From positions 1 through 62,876 of the forward strand of contig JANYJV010000029.1 of assembly GCA_025361725.1 (NCBI GenBank): a DNA stretch of 62,876 bases. Direction: 5' to 3'. The position numbers were made by a program, and so were the translations under genes. The notes below the pieces were generated by a model. That model made no database searches. It worked only from the letters and a program-made list of their open reading frames with translations, and had not been told where the DNA came from. This stretch comes from Acidimicrobiia bacterium. Its GTDB lineage: Bacteria > Actinomycetota > Acidimicrobiia > IMCC26256 > JAENVU01. Of the stretch, positions 16,239 to 25,166 are shown piece after piece (positions within the stretch are counted from its first letter, which is position 1; each line of letters opens with the position of its first letter).

Positions 16239-17564
16239 TCAACTCGGAGAATTCTCCGCCGAGGCGGTGGACTCGCCGGTCCGGTAACGAGCGAACGCGG
16301 GCATCCTCCACGCGAGCACCGCAGCGCCGACCACACACAGGATCCCGCCCGAGACCACGGACACCACCGGCGAAGTCATCGACGCCACCACACCACCTTC
16401 GAGGTCCCCGAGCCGAGGGCCACCGGCCACCACCGAGATGTGAATGCCGCTCAGGCGGCCTCGGAGCGCGTCGGGAACGCTGGCTTGAAGAATGGTCGAT
16501 CGGAAGACGGCCGAGATCACGTCCGCGCCCCCCGCGATCGCAAGGAGCAGCATCGCCACCACCACGCGGCCGCCGACGAGTCCGAACCCGGCGATTGCCA
16601 GCCCCCAGACGATGACCGCGGTCACGATCGCGGTCCCCTGGCGAGTGACTCGGTGCACCCATCCACTCGTGAGTGCTGCGATCACCGCTCCGACGGACAC
16701 CGACGCGAACAGGAAACCCGCCAACTCCGGACCGGCACCGAAACGGGTCCGCGCCAAGACCGGGAACAGGACCCGAGGCATCCCGAAGATCATCGCGATC
16801 AGGTCGATGAAGAACGTCGCCTGCAGGATCCGTTTCGACCGGAGATATCGAAATCCCTCGCCGAGCCGACGCCACGAGCCCAACACCTCCTCGTCCGGGT
16901 CGGCGACGCCCGGGCGGTGCGGAGCCATCAAGAGCGCCGCGCCGATCGTGCCGGAGAACGACACCACATCGATGCCGTAGGCCCATCGATATCCCAGACC
17001 ACCGACGATGAGCCCGCCGAGCGCAGGCCCCACGATCTGGGCGGAGTTCCACATGACCTGGTTCAGGGCCAGCGCCGAGGGCAGGCGGTCCGCGGGAACG
17101 AGGCTCGGCGTCATCGCCGAACGGGTCGCCAGTGAGAAACCGCTCAGACCGGCGACGAGTCCCGCCCCGACGTACACCGTCCAGAGCGGCGTGCTAGCGA
17201 GGAACGCGCCGGCGAGCAGGACCCCGGCGGCGCCCGCTTGGCCCACCTGGGCGCCGAGCAGGAGCCGGCGGCGGTCGAAGCGGTCGATCCACGCGCCGCC
17301 GAACAGTGAAGCTGCCATCAACGGAATCAGTTGCACCAGTCCGATGAGTCCCACCGCGGCAGGGTCATGGGTCAGCGCGTCGACTTGGAGCAATACCGCC
17401 ACCAGCGTGATGTTGGAACCGATCTCGGAGAAGATCTCGCCGGTCCAGAGCAAGCGGAAGTCCCGCTCCCGCAGCGGTGAGAGATCGAGGGCCAGGCCGC
17501 GCGCCCGGGTGCGCCACACTCGGCGACGGGACGTGCCCGGTGACACATTCCTTTTCCCGACCAT
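16239..17564 (-). CDS. MFS transporter, EntS-like exporter
   Basis: A 441-residue major facilitator with about 12 membrane helices. The cytoplasmic loop DRFDRRRLLLG after helix 2 and the LVPADRLPSALALNQ loop are typical of the MFS_3/EntS-like branch, which exports siderophores or drugs. It reads divergently from the peroxiredoxin gene 90 nt away. Cargo unknown. Confidence 0.85.
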   Translation of the reverse strand: MVGKRNVSPGTSRRRVWRTRARGLALDLSPLRERDFRLLWTGEIFSEIGSNITLVAVLLQVDALTHDPAAVGLIGLVQLIPLMAASLFGGAWIDRFDRRRLLLGAQVGQAGAAGVLLAGAFLASTPLWTVYVGAGLVAGLSGFSLATRSAMTPSLVPADRLPSALALNQVMWNSAQIVGPALGGLIVGGLGYRWAYGIDVVSFSGTIGAALLMAPHRPGVADPDEEVLGSWRRLGEGFRYLRSKRILQATFFIDLIAMIFGMPRVLFPVLARTRFGAGPELAGFLFASVSVGAVIAALTSGWVHRVTRQGTAIVTAVIVWGLAIAGFGLVGGRVVVAMLLLAIAGGADVISAVFRSTILQASVPDALRGRLSGIHISVVAGGPRLGDLEGGVVASMTSPVVSVVSGGILCVVGAAVLAWRMPAFARYRTGESTASAENSPS

Positions 17565-17654
17565 TTCACTCGACTTTTGAAAAGGGCACCGCTAGGGTCG
17601 CTGACTGTACGGCTCCGTGCCATCGAAACCCCCTAACTCCACACGAGGTGCCCC

Positions 17655-18287
17655 ATGACGTTGCGACTTGGCGACGAAGCTCCTGACTTCACCGCAGAAA
17701 CCACTGAGGGCGAGGTGAACTTCTACGACTATCTCGGCGACAGCTGGGGCCTGCTCTTCTCGCATCCCGCGGACTACACCCCGGTGTGCACCACCGAGCT
17801 CGGCGAGCTGGCCAAGCGCAAGGGCGAGTTCGATGCCCGCAACGTGAAGCTCATCGGCCTTTCGGTTGACGACCTCGAGTCCCACAAGGGTTGGGCTCCG
17901 GACATCGCCGACGTGAAGGGCACGCCGCTCAACTATCCCCTCATCGCAGACCCGGACCGCAAGGTCGCCGAGCTGTACGACATGATCCACCCGAATATGA
18001 ACGAGAAGGTCACCGTACGGTCGGTCTTCGTCGTCGGTCCCGACAAGAAGCTCAAGCTGACCCTGACCTACCCCCAGACGACGGGCCGCAACATCGACGA
18101 GCTGCTCCGAGTCATCGACTCCATGCAACTCACGGCCAAGAACTCCGTGGCTACTCCGGTGGACTGGAAGTCCGGTGACGACGTCATCATCGCCGCGTCA
18201 GTGTCGAATGACGCGGCCAAAGAGAAGTTCCCCGAGGGTTGGCGGACCGAGAAGCCGTACCTTCGTTGGGTCCCCCAACCGAAGTAG
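17655..18287 (+). CDS. 1-Cys peroxiredoxin (Prx6/AhpC-TSA family)
   Basis: The 210-residue protein has the peroxidatic Cys45 in HPADYTPVCTTEL and the extended C-terminal domain of the Prx6 group (YPQTTGRNIDELLRVIDS, PEGWRTEKPYLRWVPQP). It contains no other Cys, so it is a true 1-Cys type needing an external reductant. It removes hydrogen peroxide and organic hydroperoxides in the cytoplasm. GAGGTG lies 4 nt before ATG 17655. A hairpin terminator follows. Confidence 0.93.
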   Translation: MTLRLGDEAPDFTAETTEGEVNFYDYLGDSWGLLFSHPADYTPVCTTELGELAKRKGEFDARNVKLIGLSVDDLESHKGWAPDIADVKGTPLNYPLIADPDRKVAELYDMIHPNMNEKVTVRSVFVVGPDKKLKLTLTYPQTTGRNIDELLRVIDSMQLTAKNSVATPVDWKSGDDVIIAASVSNDAAKEKFPEGWRTEKPYLRWVPQPK

Positions 18288-18311
18288 CACCGGCGGGTCA
18301 ACCCCGTCCGT

Positions 18312-18350
18312 TTGGCGTCTCGGGCCGCTCGTAGCGGCTTGAGACGCCAA
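18312..18350. terminator. Bidirectional hairpin between peroxiredoxin and ftsX
   Basis: TTGGCGTCTC (18312-18321) pairs exactly with GAGACGCCAA (18341-18350), and an inner GCCGCT-CGT-AGCGGC stem continues it after a small internal loop. It lies between convergent genes, 24 nt after the peroxiredoxin stop. No T-run on either side. Confidence 0.7.
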
Positions 18351-18371
18351 CCACTGCGGACCGAGGGTTGG

Positions 18372-19256
18372 TCAGACGTCGAGGAAGCGGCGGAGTCCGA
18401 CGACCGCGCCGATCGCACCGATCCCCACGCCCAGCACCAACACCATGATGCTGATCTGCGTGGCGTCGCCGGTCCCGACGTACCACCCGCGCCAGAACTG
18501 ATCGGACTGCGAGATGCCGTCGGTAACCACGGCTTGCAGGCCCCACACCGCGCCCACCGCAGCGATCGCGCCGATTACGCCCTGCACCATCCCCTCGAGG
18601 ATGAACGGGATGCGCACGAACCAGTTCGACGCGCCGACGAGTTTCATCACCTCGATCTCACGCCGACGCGCAAAGGTCGCGAGCCGGATCGTATTGACGA
18701 TGAGGAACAGTGAGGCGAAGAGCAGCGCGCCGAAGATCACGAGGAAGATCACGCGGATGATGCTCGTCGCCGACAGGAGCGTCTTCACGGATTCCGGCGC
18801 AGTGTTGACCTCGTCCACGCCCGGCTGACTCGTGAACCGCTGCCCGACCGTCACACTCAATTTCGCAGTGCGGGGTGCGACGCGAAAGGACTCGGGCAGG
18901 TCCTGAGCACGTGTACTCGAGACGAGGCCCGGCTGCCCGGCGAAGAGCCGTTTGAACTCGCGGTAAGCATCCTCGTGCGAGAGGTACTTATAGGTCTTCA
19001 CGTCCGGATCGCTCTTCAACTGCGCCTGCACCGCGCTGACCTGACTCGAGGTCGCCGTCGGCTTCATGAAGATCTCGAACTCGACGCCGTTCTCCCATTT
19101 CGCGGTGCCGTGTTCCACGAGCCGGGTCATCAGCAGCGCGCCACCGAGCACACACAGCGATACCGCCACGGTGATGACACCCGCCGTGGTCATCAGAACA
19201 TTGCGGCGCAACGAGACCCAGGTCTCACGCGCGAAATATCCGAATCTTCCCATCAT
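18372..19256 (-). CDS. ftsX: Cell-division protein FtsX
   Basis: The 294-residue protein has the FtsX layout: one N-terminal membrane helix (about 22-45), an extracellular domain (about 50-165), then three C-terminal helices around the NTIRLATFARRREIEVMKLVGAS coupling loop that contacts FtsE. FtsEX transmits a cytoplasmic ATPase signal to peptidoglycan hydrolases at the septum. It starts 9 nt after the ftsE stop, with GAGG before the ATG. Either of two adjacent ATGs could be used. It ends the mtnA-to-ftsX gene series. Confidence 0.95.
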   Translation of the reverse strand: MMGRFGYFARETWVSLRRNVLMTTAGVITVAVSLCVLGGALLMTRLVEHGTAKWENGVEFEIFMKPTATSSQVSAVQAQLKSDPDVKTYKYLSHEDAYREFKRLFAGQPGLVSSTRAQDLPESFRVAPRTAKLSVTVGQRFTSQPGVDEVNTAPESVKTLLSATSIIRVIFLVIFGALLFASLFLIVNTIRLATFARRREIEVMKLVGASNWFVRIPFILEGMVQGVIGAIAAVGAVWGLQAVVTDGISQSDQFWRGWYVGTGDATQISIMVLVLGVGIGAIGAVVGLRRFLDV

Positions 19257-19265
19257 GAATCGACC

Positions 19266-19952
19266 TCAGGTTCCGACGCCGTAGATGCCGCGTGCCTGAT
19301 CGCGGACCATCGATCCGTGATCGAGTTCCAAGACTCGCCGACGCATCGAGTCCACAATCCGCGAGTCGTGGGTTGCCATCACCACGGTGGTCCCCGTCTT
19401 GTTGATGCGGTCGAGCAGCTTCATGATCCCGAGTGTGGTCTGGGGATCAAGGTTTCCCGTGGGCTCGTCCGCCAGCAGGATCAGCGGCCGGTTCACGAAG
19501 GCACGGGCAATCGACACGCGCTGCTGCTCGCCACCAGACAGCTCGTCGGGAAAACGATCGAGCTTCGACGTCAAGCCGACGAGATCGAGGATCTGGGGAA
19601 CCTGGGCCTTGGTCACGTGCTGGGGACGACCGATGACATCGGACGCGAACGCAACGTTCTCGTACACGGTCTTGCCGGGCAGCAGTTTGTAATCCTGGAA
19701 GATGCACCCGATGTTTCGGCGCAGCTGCGGGACCTTCCATTTCGACAATGCCGTGACATCGCGACCCGCGACGATGATGCGGCCTTCGGTCGGAAGTTCG
19801 TCGCGGAGGAGCAGTTTGAGGAAGGTCGACTTCCCCGAGCCCGATGGGCCGACGAGGAAGACGAACTCACCCTTCCCGACGTCGAGATTGACATCCCGAA
19901 GGGCGACGACCTCGCCTTTGTAGGTCATGGTGACGTTCTCGAAGCGAATCAT
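19266..19952 (-). CDS. ftsE: Cell-division ATP-binding protein FtsE
   Basis: The 228-residue ABC ATPase has Walker [10 protein letters not shown] (about 36-44), the signature [14 protein letters not shown] (about 138-151) and Walker [14 protein letters not shown] (about 156-168). Its short length and [11 protein letters not shown] start fit FtsE. It powers FtsX. It lies 14 nt downstream of prfB and 9 nt upstream of ftsX. Confidence 0.96.
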   Translation of the reverse strand: MIRFENVTMTYKGEVVALRDVNLDVGKGEFVFLVGPSGSGKSTFLKLLLRDELPTEGRIIVAGRDVTALSKWKVPQLRRNIGCIFQDYKLLPGKTVYENVAFASDVIGRPQHVTKAQVPQILDLVGLTSKLDRFPDELSGGEQQRVSIARAFVNRPLILLADEPTGNLDPQTTLGIMKLLDRINKTGTTVVMATHDSRIVDSMRRRVLELDHGSMVRDQARGIYGVGT

Positions 19953-19966
19953 GAGAGCACGTCAGG

Positions 19967-21067
19967 CTACCCGCCCGCGCGTCGCCATTGGAGAAACGCC
20001 TCGATCAAACCGTCGAGGTCGCCGTCGAGCACCGCTTGAATGTTGCCGGTCTCGTACCGTGTGCGCTCGTCCTTGACCAATTGGTAGGGATGCAACGTGT
20101 AGGTCCGAATTTGGCTGCCGAAATCGATGCCGCGCTTCTCGCCCGAAAGTTGTTCCATATGCGCGCGATGTTCCTCGCGTTGACGTTGTGCCAGCCGCGC
20201 GCCGAGGATCTGCATCGCCTTGGTCTTGTTCTGGAGTTGGCTGCGCTGGTTCTGACACGACACGACGATTCCGGTCGGAAGGTGCGTGATGCGAATTGCT
20301 GAATCGGTCACGTTGACGTGCTGACCGCCCGCACCCGACGAGCGGAACGTGTCGATTCGCAGTTCGGTCGGGTCGATCTCCGGCGCCTCGGCCATCTCGA
20401 TTGCCGGGACCGCGTCGAAGGCGGCGAACGCGGTCTGGCGCCGGGCGTTGGAATCGAACGGTGAGATACGGATGAGACGGTGGACGCCCTTCTCCCCGGT
20501 CACCATCCCGTAGGCGTACCGGCCTTTGATCGTGAAGGTAGCGGAGCTGATGCCGGCTTCGGTGCCTTCGTTGATCTCGTCGATCTCGACGGTGAATCCT
20601 TTGCGCTCGGCCCAGCGCGTGAACATGCGCAGCAACATCTGCGTCCAGTCCTGAGCATCGGTTCCGCCTGCGCCCGAACTCACTTGGCAGATCGCGTCCC
20701 GTTCGTCGTTTTCGCCGGTGAAGAGGGCGCGCAGTTGCAGCCCGTCGAGCTGACTGCGAATTCCCGAGACACCGGACTCGATCTCGGGTGCAACACTGTC
20801 GTCGGACTCCTCGCGCCCCAGTTCGAAGAGCGTGTCCAGGTCATCGACCCGCTCGCTCATCGCGTCCACCAGTTCGATGTCGTCACGTACCTCGGCCAGC
20901 TCGGTCGTCACGGTTCGGGCCGCGTCCGGGTCGTCCCAGAGATCGGGGGCGCCGGCTTGTACTTCGAGTTCCGTCAGACGGTCTCGGAGTTCGGCGATGC
21001 GCAGATACGTCCGGGCGTCGTCGACGCGCTTGCGCACGTCGGTCAGATCATCGGTGAAATCGCGCAT
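19967..21067 (-). CDS. prfB: Peptide chain release factor 2
   Basis: The 366-residue class-I release factor has SPF at 202-204, the tripeptide of RF2 that reads UGA and UAA, and GGQ at 247-249, which triggers peptidyl-tRNA hydrolysis. The open frame is continuous from ATG 21067 (MRDFTDDLTDVRKRV); there is no CTTTGA-type slippery site, so the programmed frameshift that autoregulates prfB in many bacteria is absent. The preceding 14 in-frame codons have no family match. It lies 54 nt downstream of secA. Confidence 0.95.
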   Translation of the reverse strand: MRDFTDDLTDVRKRVDDARTYLRIAELRDRLTELEVQAGAPDLWDDPDAARTVTTELAEVRDDIELVDAMSERVDDLDTLFELGREESDDSVAPEIESGVSGIRSQLDGLQLRALFTGENDERDAICQVSSGAGGTDAQDWTQMLLRMFTRWAERKGFTVEIDEINEGTEAGISSATFTIKGRYAYGMVTGEKGVHRLIRISPFDSNARRQTAFAAFDAVPAIEMAEAPEIDPTELRIDTFRSSGAGGQHVNVTDSAIRITHLPTGIVVSCQNQRSQLQNKTKAMQILGARLAQRQREEHRAHMEQLSGEKRGIDFGSQIRTYTLHPYQLVKDERTRYETGNIQAVLDGDLDGLIEAFLQWRRAGG

Positions 21068-21121
21068 GGGAACTCCGAGCAGGGGCGGCAGGTCGACGGC
21101 AAGAGGCATTGGCCTCGATGG

Positions 21122-23824
21122 TCAGCGACCGTGGCAGTGCTTGTACTTCTTGCCGCTCCCGCAGTGGCAGGGCTCGTTGCGCCCCGGGGTCGCGTCAACC
21201 GTCACCGGCCGGTGGGGTGCTTCGTCCTCCACCACCGGCGCCGGACCACCGATGTCGTCGACGGGCGCGACCGCGGCCGCAGCTTTGAAGGCGCTGTCTC
21301 CCTGCACCGGATCTTCGGCCGCGGAGTACTGCAGGTTGCGGACCGCGGTCGGTGAATCGTCGGCCACCACTTCGAGACGGAAGACGTACCGCACGAAGTC
21401 CTCGGTGATTCCGGCCATCATCGCTTCGAACATGTCGAAGCCTTCACGCTGCCACTCCGCCAACGGATCCTGTTGACCCATGGCCCGCAGGTTGATTCCT
21501 TCCCGCAGGTAGTCCATCTCGTACAGGTGTTCACGCCAGTGCTGGTCGATCACGGAGAGCATCACGCGCCGTTCGATCTCACGCAGCTGCTCGGCGCCGA
21601 TCTGTTCTTCCTTGGCCTCGTACTGATCGAGCGCGTCTCCGTTCAACAGCTCGAACACGGCTTCGGAGTTGCCGAGCGCGCCAACTTGTTCGGCGCTGAC
21701 CCGCACCGGGAAGACGTCGGTCGCGGCGACCAACAGTTCGTCCGTATCCCAGTCCTCGGCGAAGTCGCGCGCGCCGGTTGCGGAGCTGACCAGGTGGTCG
21801 ACGGCGGCTTCGATCGCAGCGATCGACTCGTCGCGCAGGTCGCCACCGTCGATGATCTGCTGGCGGCGCTTGTAGATGACCTTGCGCTGTTCGCTCATCA
21901 CTTCGTCGTACTTGAGCACGTCTTTGCGGATCTCGAAGTTGCGATCCTCGACCGTGCGTTGGGCACGCTCGATCGCCTTCGTGACCATCTTCGCTTCCAG
22001 CGGCAGATCGTCCGGGAACGCCTTCCCCATCACCCAACTCATCGCACCCGTGGCGAAGAGGCGCATGAGTTCGTCTTCGAGCGACAGGTAGAAGCGACTC
22101 TCACCGGGGTCGCCCTGGCGGCCGGCTCGACCTCGGAGCTGGTTGTCGATCCGGCGACTCTCGTGGCGCTCGGTGCCCAAGACGTACAACCCGCCGAGCT
22201 CGCGTACGACGTCGCCCTCTTCGTCGCACTGCTCCTTGAGGTGGCCGACCATCTCCTCGAACTTGTCCCGGTCCTCGTCCGGATTCACACCGGACGCAAG
22301 GAGCTCGTCGCGCGCCAGTCCTTCGGGATTCCCCCCGAGCAGGATGTCCACGCCACGACCGGCCATGTTCGTGGCGACCGTGACCGAACCGATGCGGCCC
22401 GCCTGGGTCACGACGGTGGCCTCCGCCTCGTGCTTCTTCGCGTTGAGGACCGCGTGGGGAATGCCGCGCTTCTCGAGCAGCCGGGCCAGGTGCTCCGAAC
22501 GGTCGACCGAGATGGTGCCGACCAACACCGGCTGACCGCGATCGTGCCGCTCCTGGATGTCGTCCGCGAGCGCGTCGAACTTGGCGTCCTCGGTCTTGTA
22601 GATCAGGTCGGGCTCGTCGTTGCGAACCATGGCGCGGTTCGTGGGAATGCTCACGACCTCGAGGCCGTAGGTGTGCGCGAACTCACCGGCCTCGGTGTTC
22701 GCGGTACCGGTCATGCCGGCGAGTTTCTCGTACAGCTTGAAGTAGTTCTGCAGCGTGACGGTTGCGAGGGTCTGGTTCTCCTCTTTGATTCGCACCCCTT
22801 CTTTCGCTTCCACCGCTTGGTGCAGACCGTCACTCCAGCGACGGCCTTCGAGGATGCGCCCCGTGAACTCGTCGACGATACGGACCTCGCCTTCGGCCAC
22901 CACATAGTCGACGTCGGGTTTGAAGAGTTCCTTCGCCTTCAACGCCGCTTGGAGCTGATGCACGAAGTTCTGGTTCACGTGCTCGTAGAGGTTGTCGACA
23001 CCCAGCGCTTCTTCGACGCGGTGAATCCCGTCTTCGGTGGGCACGACGGTGCGCTTGGCTTCGTCGACCTCGTAGTCGCGATCGCGTTGGAGCACTTTCA
23101 CGACGCGCGCGAACTGGAAGTACAGCGCCTGCGCGTCATCGGCCCGACCCGAGATGATGAGCGGCGTCCGGGCTTCGTCGATCAGGATCGAGTCGACTTC
23201 GTCGACCACCGCGAAGAAGTGGCCGCGCTGGGCTTGTTCCTCGCGAGATCCGGCCATGTTGTCGCGGAGGTAGTCGAAACCGAACTCGTTGTTGGTTCCG
23301 TACGTGATGTCGGCGGCGTAGGCCTTGCGCTTCTCTTCGGGATCGTCGATGTCGGGCAAGACGGCACCGACTTCGAGCCCGAGGAACCGGTGAACCCGGC
23401 CCATCCACTCCGCGTCACGTTTGGCGAGGTAGTCGTTGGTCGTGACCAGGTGGACGCCTCGACCCGCGAGCGCGTTGAGGTACGCGGGAAGCGTGGAGGA
23501 GAGGGTCTTGCCCTCGCCGGTCTTCATTTCGGCCACCCAGCCGAAATGCAGTCCAGCTCCGCCCATCACCTGGACGTCGAAGTGACGTTGGCCGAGGACC
23601 CGCTTCCCCGCCTCGCGGACGGTCGCGAACGCCTCGGCGAGCAGGTCGTCGAGGTCTTCGCCCTTCTCCAGGCGACCCTTGTAGATGCCGGTGAGCGCGC
23701 TGAGCTCGGCGTCCGAGCGCACCTCCATCTCGCGCTCGAACGCCGCCACCTCGGGCACGATCGACTCGAGGAGCTTCAGCTTCCGACCTTCACCCGCGTT
23801 GAGCAGCTTCGAAAAAAGACTCAC
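21122..23824 (-). CDS. secA: Preprotein translocase ATPase SecA
   Basis: The 900-residue protein has the full SecA set: Walker A MKTGEGKT (100-107), VVDEVDSILIDEARTPLIIS, TGTANTEAGEF, ATNMAGRGVDILLGGN, LRGRAGRQGDPGESRF, and the C-terminal zinc-binding PCHCGSGKKYKHCHG. It drives preproteins through SecYEG. GTG 23824 gives the family's VSLFSKLL start; a GTG-like start ten codons earlier has no match. It lies 46 nt downstream of hpf. A 798-codon open frame on the opposite strand is only a shadow of this gene. Confidence 0.97.
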   Translation of the reverse strand: MSLFSKLLNAGEGRKLKLLESIVPEVAAFEREMEVRSDAELSALTGIYKGRLEKGEDLDDLLAEAFATVREAGKRVLGQRHFDVQVMGGAGLHFGWVAEMKTGEGKTLSSTLPAYLNALAGRGVHLVTTNDYLAKRDAEWMGRVHRFLGLEVGAVLPDIDDPEEKRKAYAADITYGTNNEFGFDYLRDNMAGSREEQAQRGHFFAVVDEVDSILIDEARTPLIISGRADDAQALYFQFARVVKVLQRDRDYEVDEAKRTVVPTEDGIHRVEEALGVDNLYEHVNQNFVHQLQAALKAKELFKPDVDYVVAEGEVRIVDEFTGRILEGRRWSDGLHQAVEAKEGVRIKEENQTLATVTLQNYFKLYEKLAGMTGTANTEAGEFAHTYGLEVVSIPTNRAMVRNDEPDLIYKTEDAKFDALADDIQERHDRGQPVLVGTISVDRSEHLARLLEKRGIPHAVLNAKKHEAEATVVTQAGRIGSVTVATNMAGRGVDILLGGNPEGLARDELLASGVNPDEDRDKFEEMVGHLKEQCDEEGDVVRELGGLYVLGTERHESRRIDNQLRGRAGRQGDPGESRFYLSLEDELMRLFATGAMSWVMGKAFPDDLPLEAKMVTKAIERAQRTVEDRNFEIRKDVLKYDEVMSEQRKVIYKRRQQIIDGGDLRDESIAAIEAAVDHLVSSATGARDFAEDWDTDELLVAATDVFPVRVSAEQVGALGNSEAVFELLNGDALDQYEAKEEQIGAEQLREIERRVMLSVIDQHWREHLYEMDYLREGINLRAMGQQDPLAEWQREGFDMFEAMMAGITEDFVRYVFRLEVVADDSPTAVRNLQYSAAEDPVQGDSAFKAAAAVAPVDDIGGPAPVVEDEAPHRPVTVDATPGRNEPCHCGSGKKYKHCHGR

Positions 23825-23870
23825 AGGGTCAAGTGTACCGGCGAGACCCCGCAATTCGGGGCCGCATGAC

Positions 23871-24212
23871 CTACTTCACGTGCTGTAAAACGGCGCCGTG
23901 GTGGGGACGAGAGCGGGCGATGCGCTTGCTCTTGACCCGCCCCGCCTGATTCTCGACCTTGTCGATGACGCGGTCGAGGGCGCTGCGCAGGTCCGTGGCC
24001 GTGGCGTGGGCCTTCACGAAGGTGCCGGTGAGATGGACGATGACTTCGCACTGGATCCGCTCGGAGGCCCGAGGGTTCCGGATCTCGGAGAACTCCACCT
24101 CGATGCGCCGGATGTCCGGGGCGTATCTCGGTAACTTACCCAGTTTTCGCTGACTCTCGGCCTCAATGGCCCGGTCGACTGGAACGTTCCGTCCGCGTAC
24201 GAGGATGTCCAT
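23871..24212 (-). CDS. hpf: Ribosome hibernation promoting factor, short form
   Basis: The 113-residue protein is a RaiA/HPF domain: MDILVRGRNVPVDRAI, the KLGKLPRYAPDIRRIEVEFSE strand pair, and DLRSALDRVIDKVENQ. It lacks the C-terminal dimerisation domain of long HPF, ending in a basic tail (RVKSKRIARSRPHH). It binds the 30S subunit to inactivate ribosomes in stationary phase. GGAGGTGA precedes ATG 24212 and overlaps the stop of the FlgM-like gene, so translation is probably coupled. SecA follows. Confidence 0.9.
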   Translation of the reverse strand: MDILVRGRNVPVDRAIEAESQRKLGKLPRYAPDIRRIEVEFSEIRNPRASERIQCEVIVHLTGTFVKAHATATDLRSALDRVIDKVENQAGRVKSKRIARSRPHHGAVLQHVK

Positions 24213-24214
24213 CT

Positions 24215-24442
24215 TCACCTCCGTGAGTGGTGGTCCTTCGCTGTCTGTGCCTTCGAATCGGCAGGGCCAGAGAATTTCTTGACCGACCGGTCGAAGAGGG
24301 TGGGCGGTGCGGTCCAAGCAAGCACCGATTCCGCCACGTCCGTGGGCTCCGGGGCGTATTCACCGGAGGCGACCGCCGCTCGGAGGCGCTGGACTCGGGC
24401 CGAACGAGCAGGAGTGATGTCACACTCACGGCTCAACCCCAT
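24215..24442 (-). CDS. FlgM-like anti-sigma factor (small)
   Basis: The 75-residue product MGLSRECDIT... contains RSARVQRLRAAVASGEYAPE followed by PTDVAESVLAW, which matches the C-terminal sigma-28-binding region of FlgM (the pattern RV..LR.AV.SGEY..D...VA..ML). GGGAGG lies 6 nt before ATG 24442. The stop TGA 24215-24217 is embedded in the hpf ribosome binding site. It sits between comF and hpf, as flgM does relative to comFC in Bacillus, yet no flagellar gene is visible here. It may control another sigma factor, or be a remnant. Short length and single-motif evidence limit confidence. Confidence 0.6.
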   Translation of the reverse strand: MGLSRECDITPARSARVQRLRAAVASGEYAPEPTDVAESVLAWTAPPTLFDRSVKKFSGPADSKAQTAKDHHSRR

Positions 24443-24482
24443 CCATGCCTCCCAGCTTGGTGGTGCCACCCTACGGACTCTG

Positions 24483-25115
24483 TCAAGGCTTGCGCGCCGC
24501 AGCCACGCCGAGGACGCGGTGAGCCCCACCATTGCGCAGTTCTCGGGCGGCTCGGGACATCGTGGCGCCCGTCGTGATCACGTCGTCCACCACGAGGACA
24601 GACTCGGGCCGCTGCGCCACCGGATGATGTTCGACCTGATCACGGCGCCGGACGGGCACGAACTGCGGGCCTTCGGCGCGCGCTGCTCGGTTCTCCCCCG
24701 TTTGCGCCCGGCCGGCAACTCGCCGCAAGCGCGCTCGTACGGGAAGGCGCAGTTCTGACGCGATGCACGTGGCCAGCAGTTCGGCCTGGTCGAATCCGCG
24801 CTGGCGCTTCCGTCGCGCGGTCGTCGGCGCCCAGGTGACCACATCGATCGCTGCGGCGTCTGGCCCCAGAGCACGCGTCATCTCGTGCGCGAGCCACCCC
24901 AAGGCGGCCTGGCGGTTTCGGTACTTCGCCCGCGCGACCAGTTCCCTTACGACTCCCTCGTACGCGAACGGCACCGAGAGCGCATCCAACCCCGCCGGAA
25001 CCGCCAGCGCGGGCGCCGGACGCGTCGTCGCGGTGCACGCTGGGCACATCGGCTCCGCCGTGACGCCACAGCCCGGACATCGAGCCGGAAACACCAGTCC
25101 GAGCACCGTTGTCAT
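24483..25115 (-). CDS. comF: ComF-family phosphoribosyltransferase-like protein
   Basis: The 210-residue protein begins with a CxxC...CxxC zinc finger (Cys13, 16, 24, 27) and ends with the PRTase PRPP loop VLVVDDVITTGAT (about 173-185), the ComFC layout. ComFC is needed for DNA uptake in naturally competent bacteria; elsewhere its role is unclear. ATG 25115 places the zinc finger at the usual distance from the N-terminus. mtnA ends 51 nt upstream. Confidence 0.9.
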   Translation of the reverse strand: MTTVLGLVFPARCPGCGVTAEPMCPACTATTRPAPALAVPAGLDALSVPFAYEGVVRELVARAKYRNRQAALGWLAHEMTRALGPDAAAIDVVTWAPTTARRKRQRGFDQAELLATCIASELRLPVRARLRRVAGRAQTGENRAARAEGPQFVPVRRRDQVEHHPVAQRPESVLVVDDVITTGATMSRAARELRNGGAHRVLGVAAARKP

Positions 25116-25166
25116 CACCGTCGCACCGTACGACAAGCCTGTGACCACCCACCCGAGCGACCGGCG

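Noticed and set aside
14903..16615. 570-codon plus-strand frame across the DinB-like, SRAP, DUF3052 and MFS genes
   Set aside because: Arg-rich shadow frame crossing four genes with intact family motifs on the minus strand.
17577..17598. TTGAAA and TAGGGT as a peroxiredoxin promoter
   Set aside because: The boxes are only 10 bases apart, too close for a sigma-70-type promoter.
21473..23869. 798-codon open frame antisense to secA
   Set aside because: SecA on the other strand has all catalytic motifs; the antisense frame is a low-complexity Val/Asp/Arg-rich shadow common in high-GC DNA.
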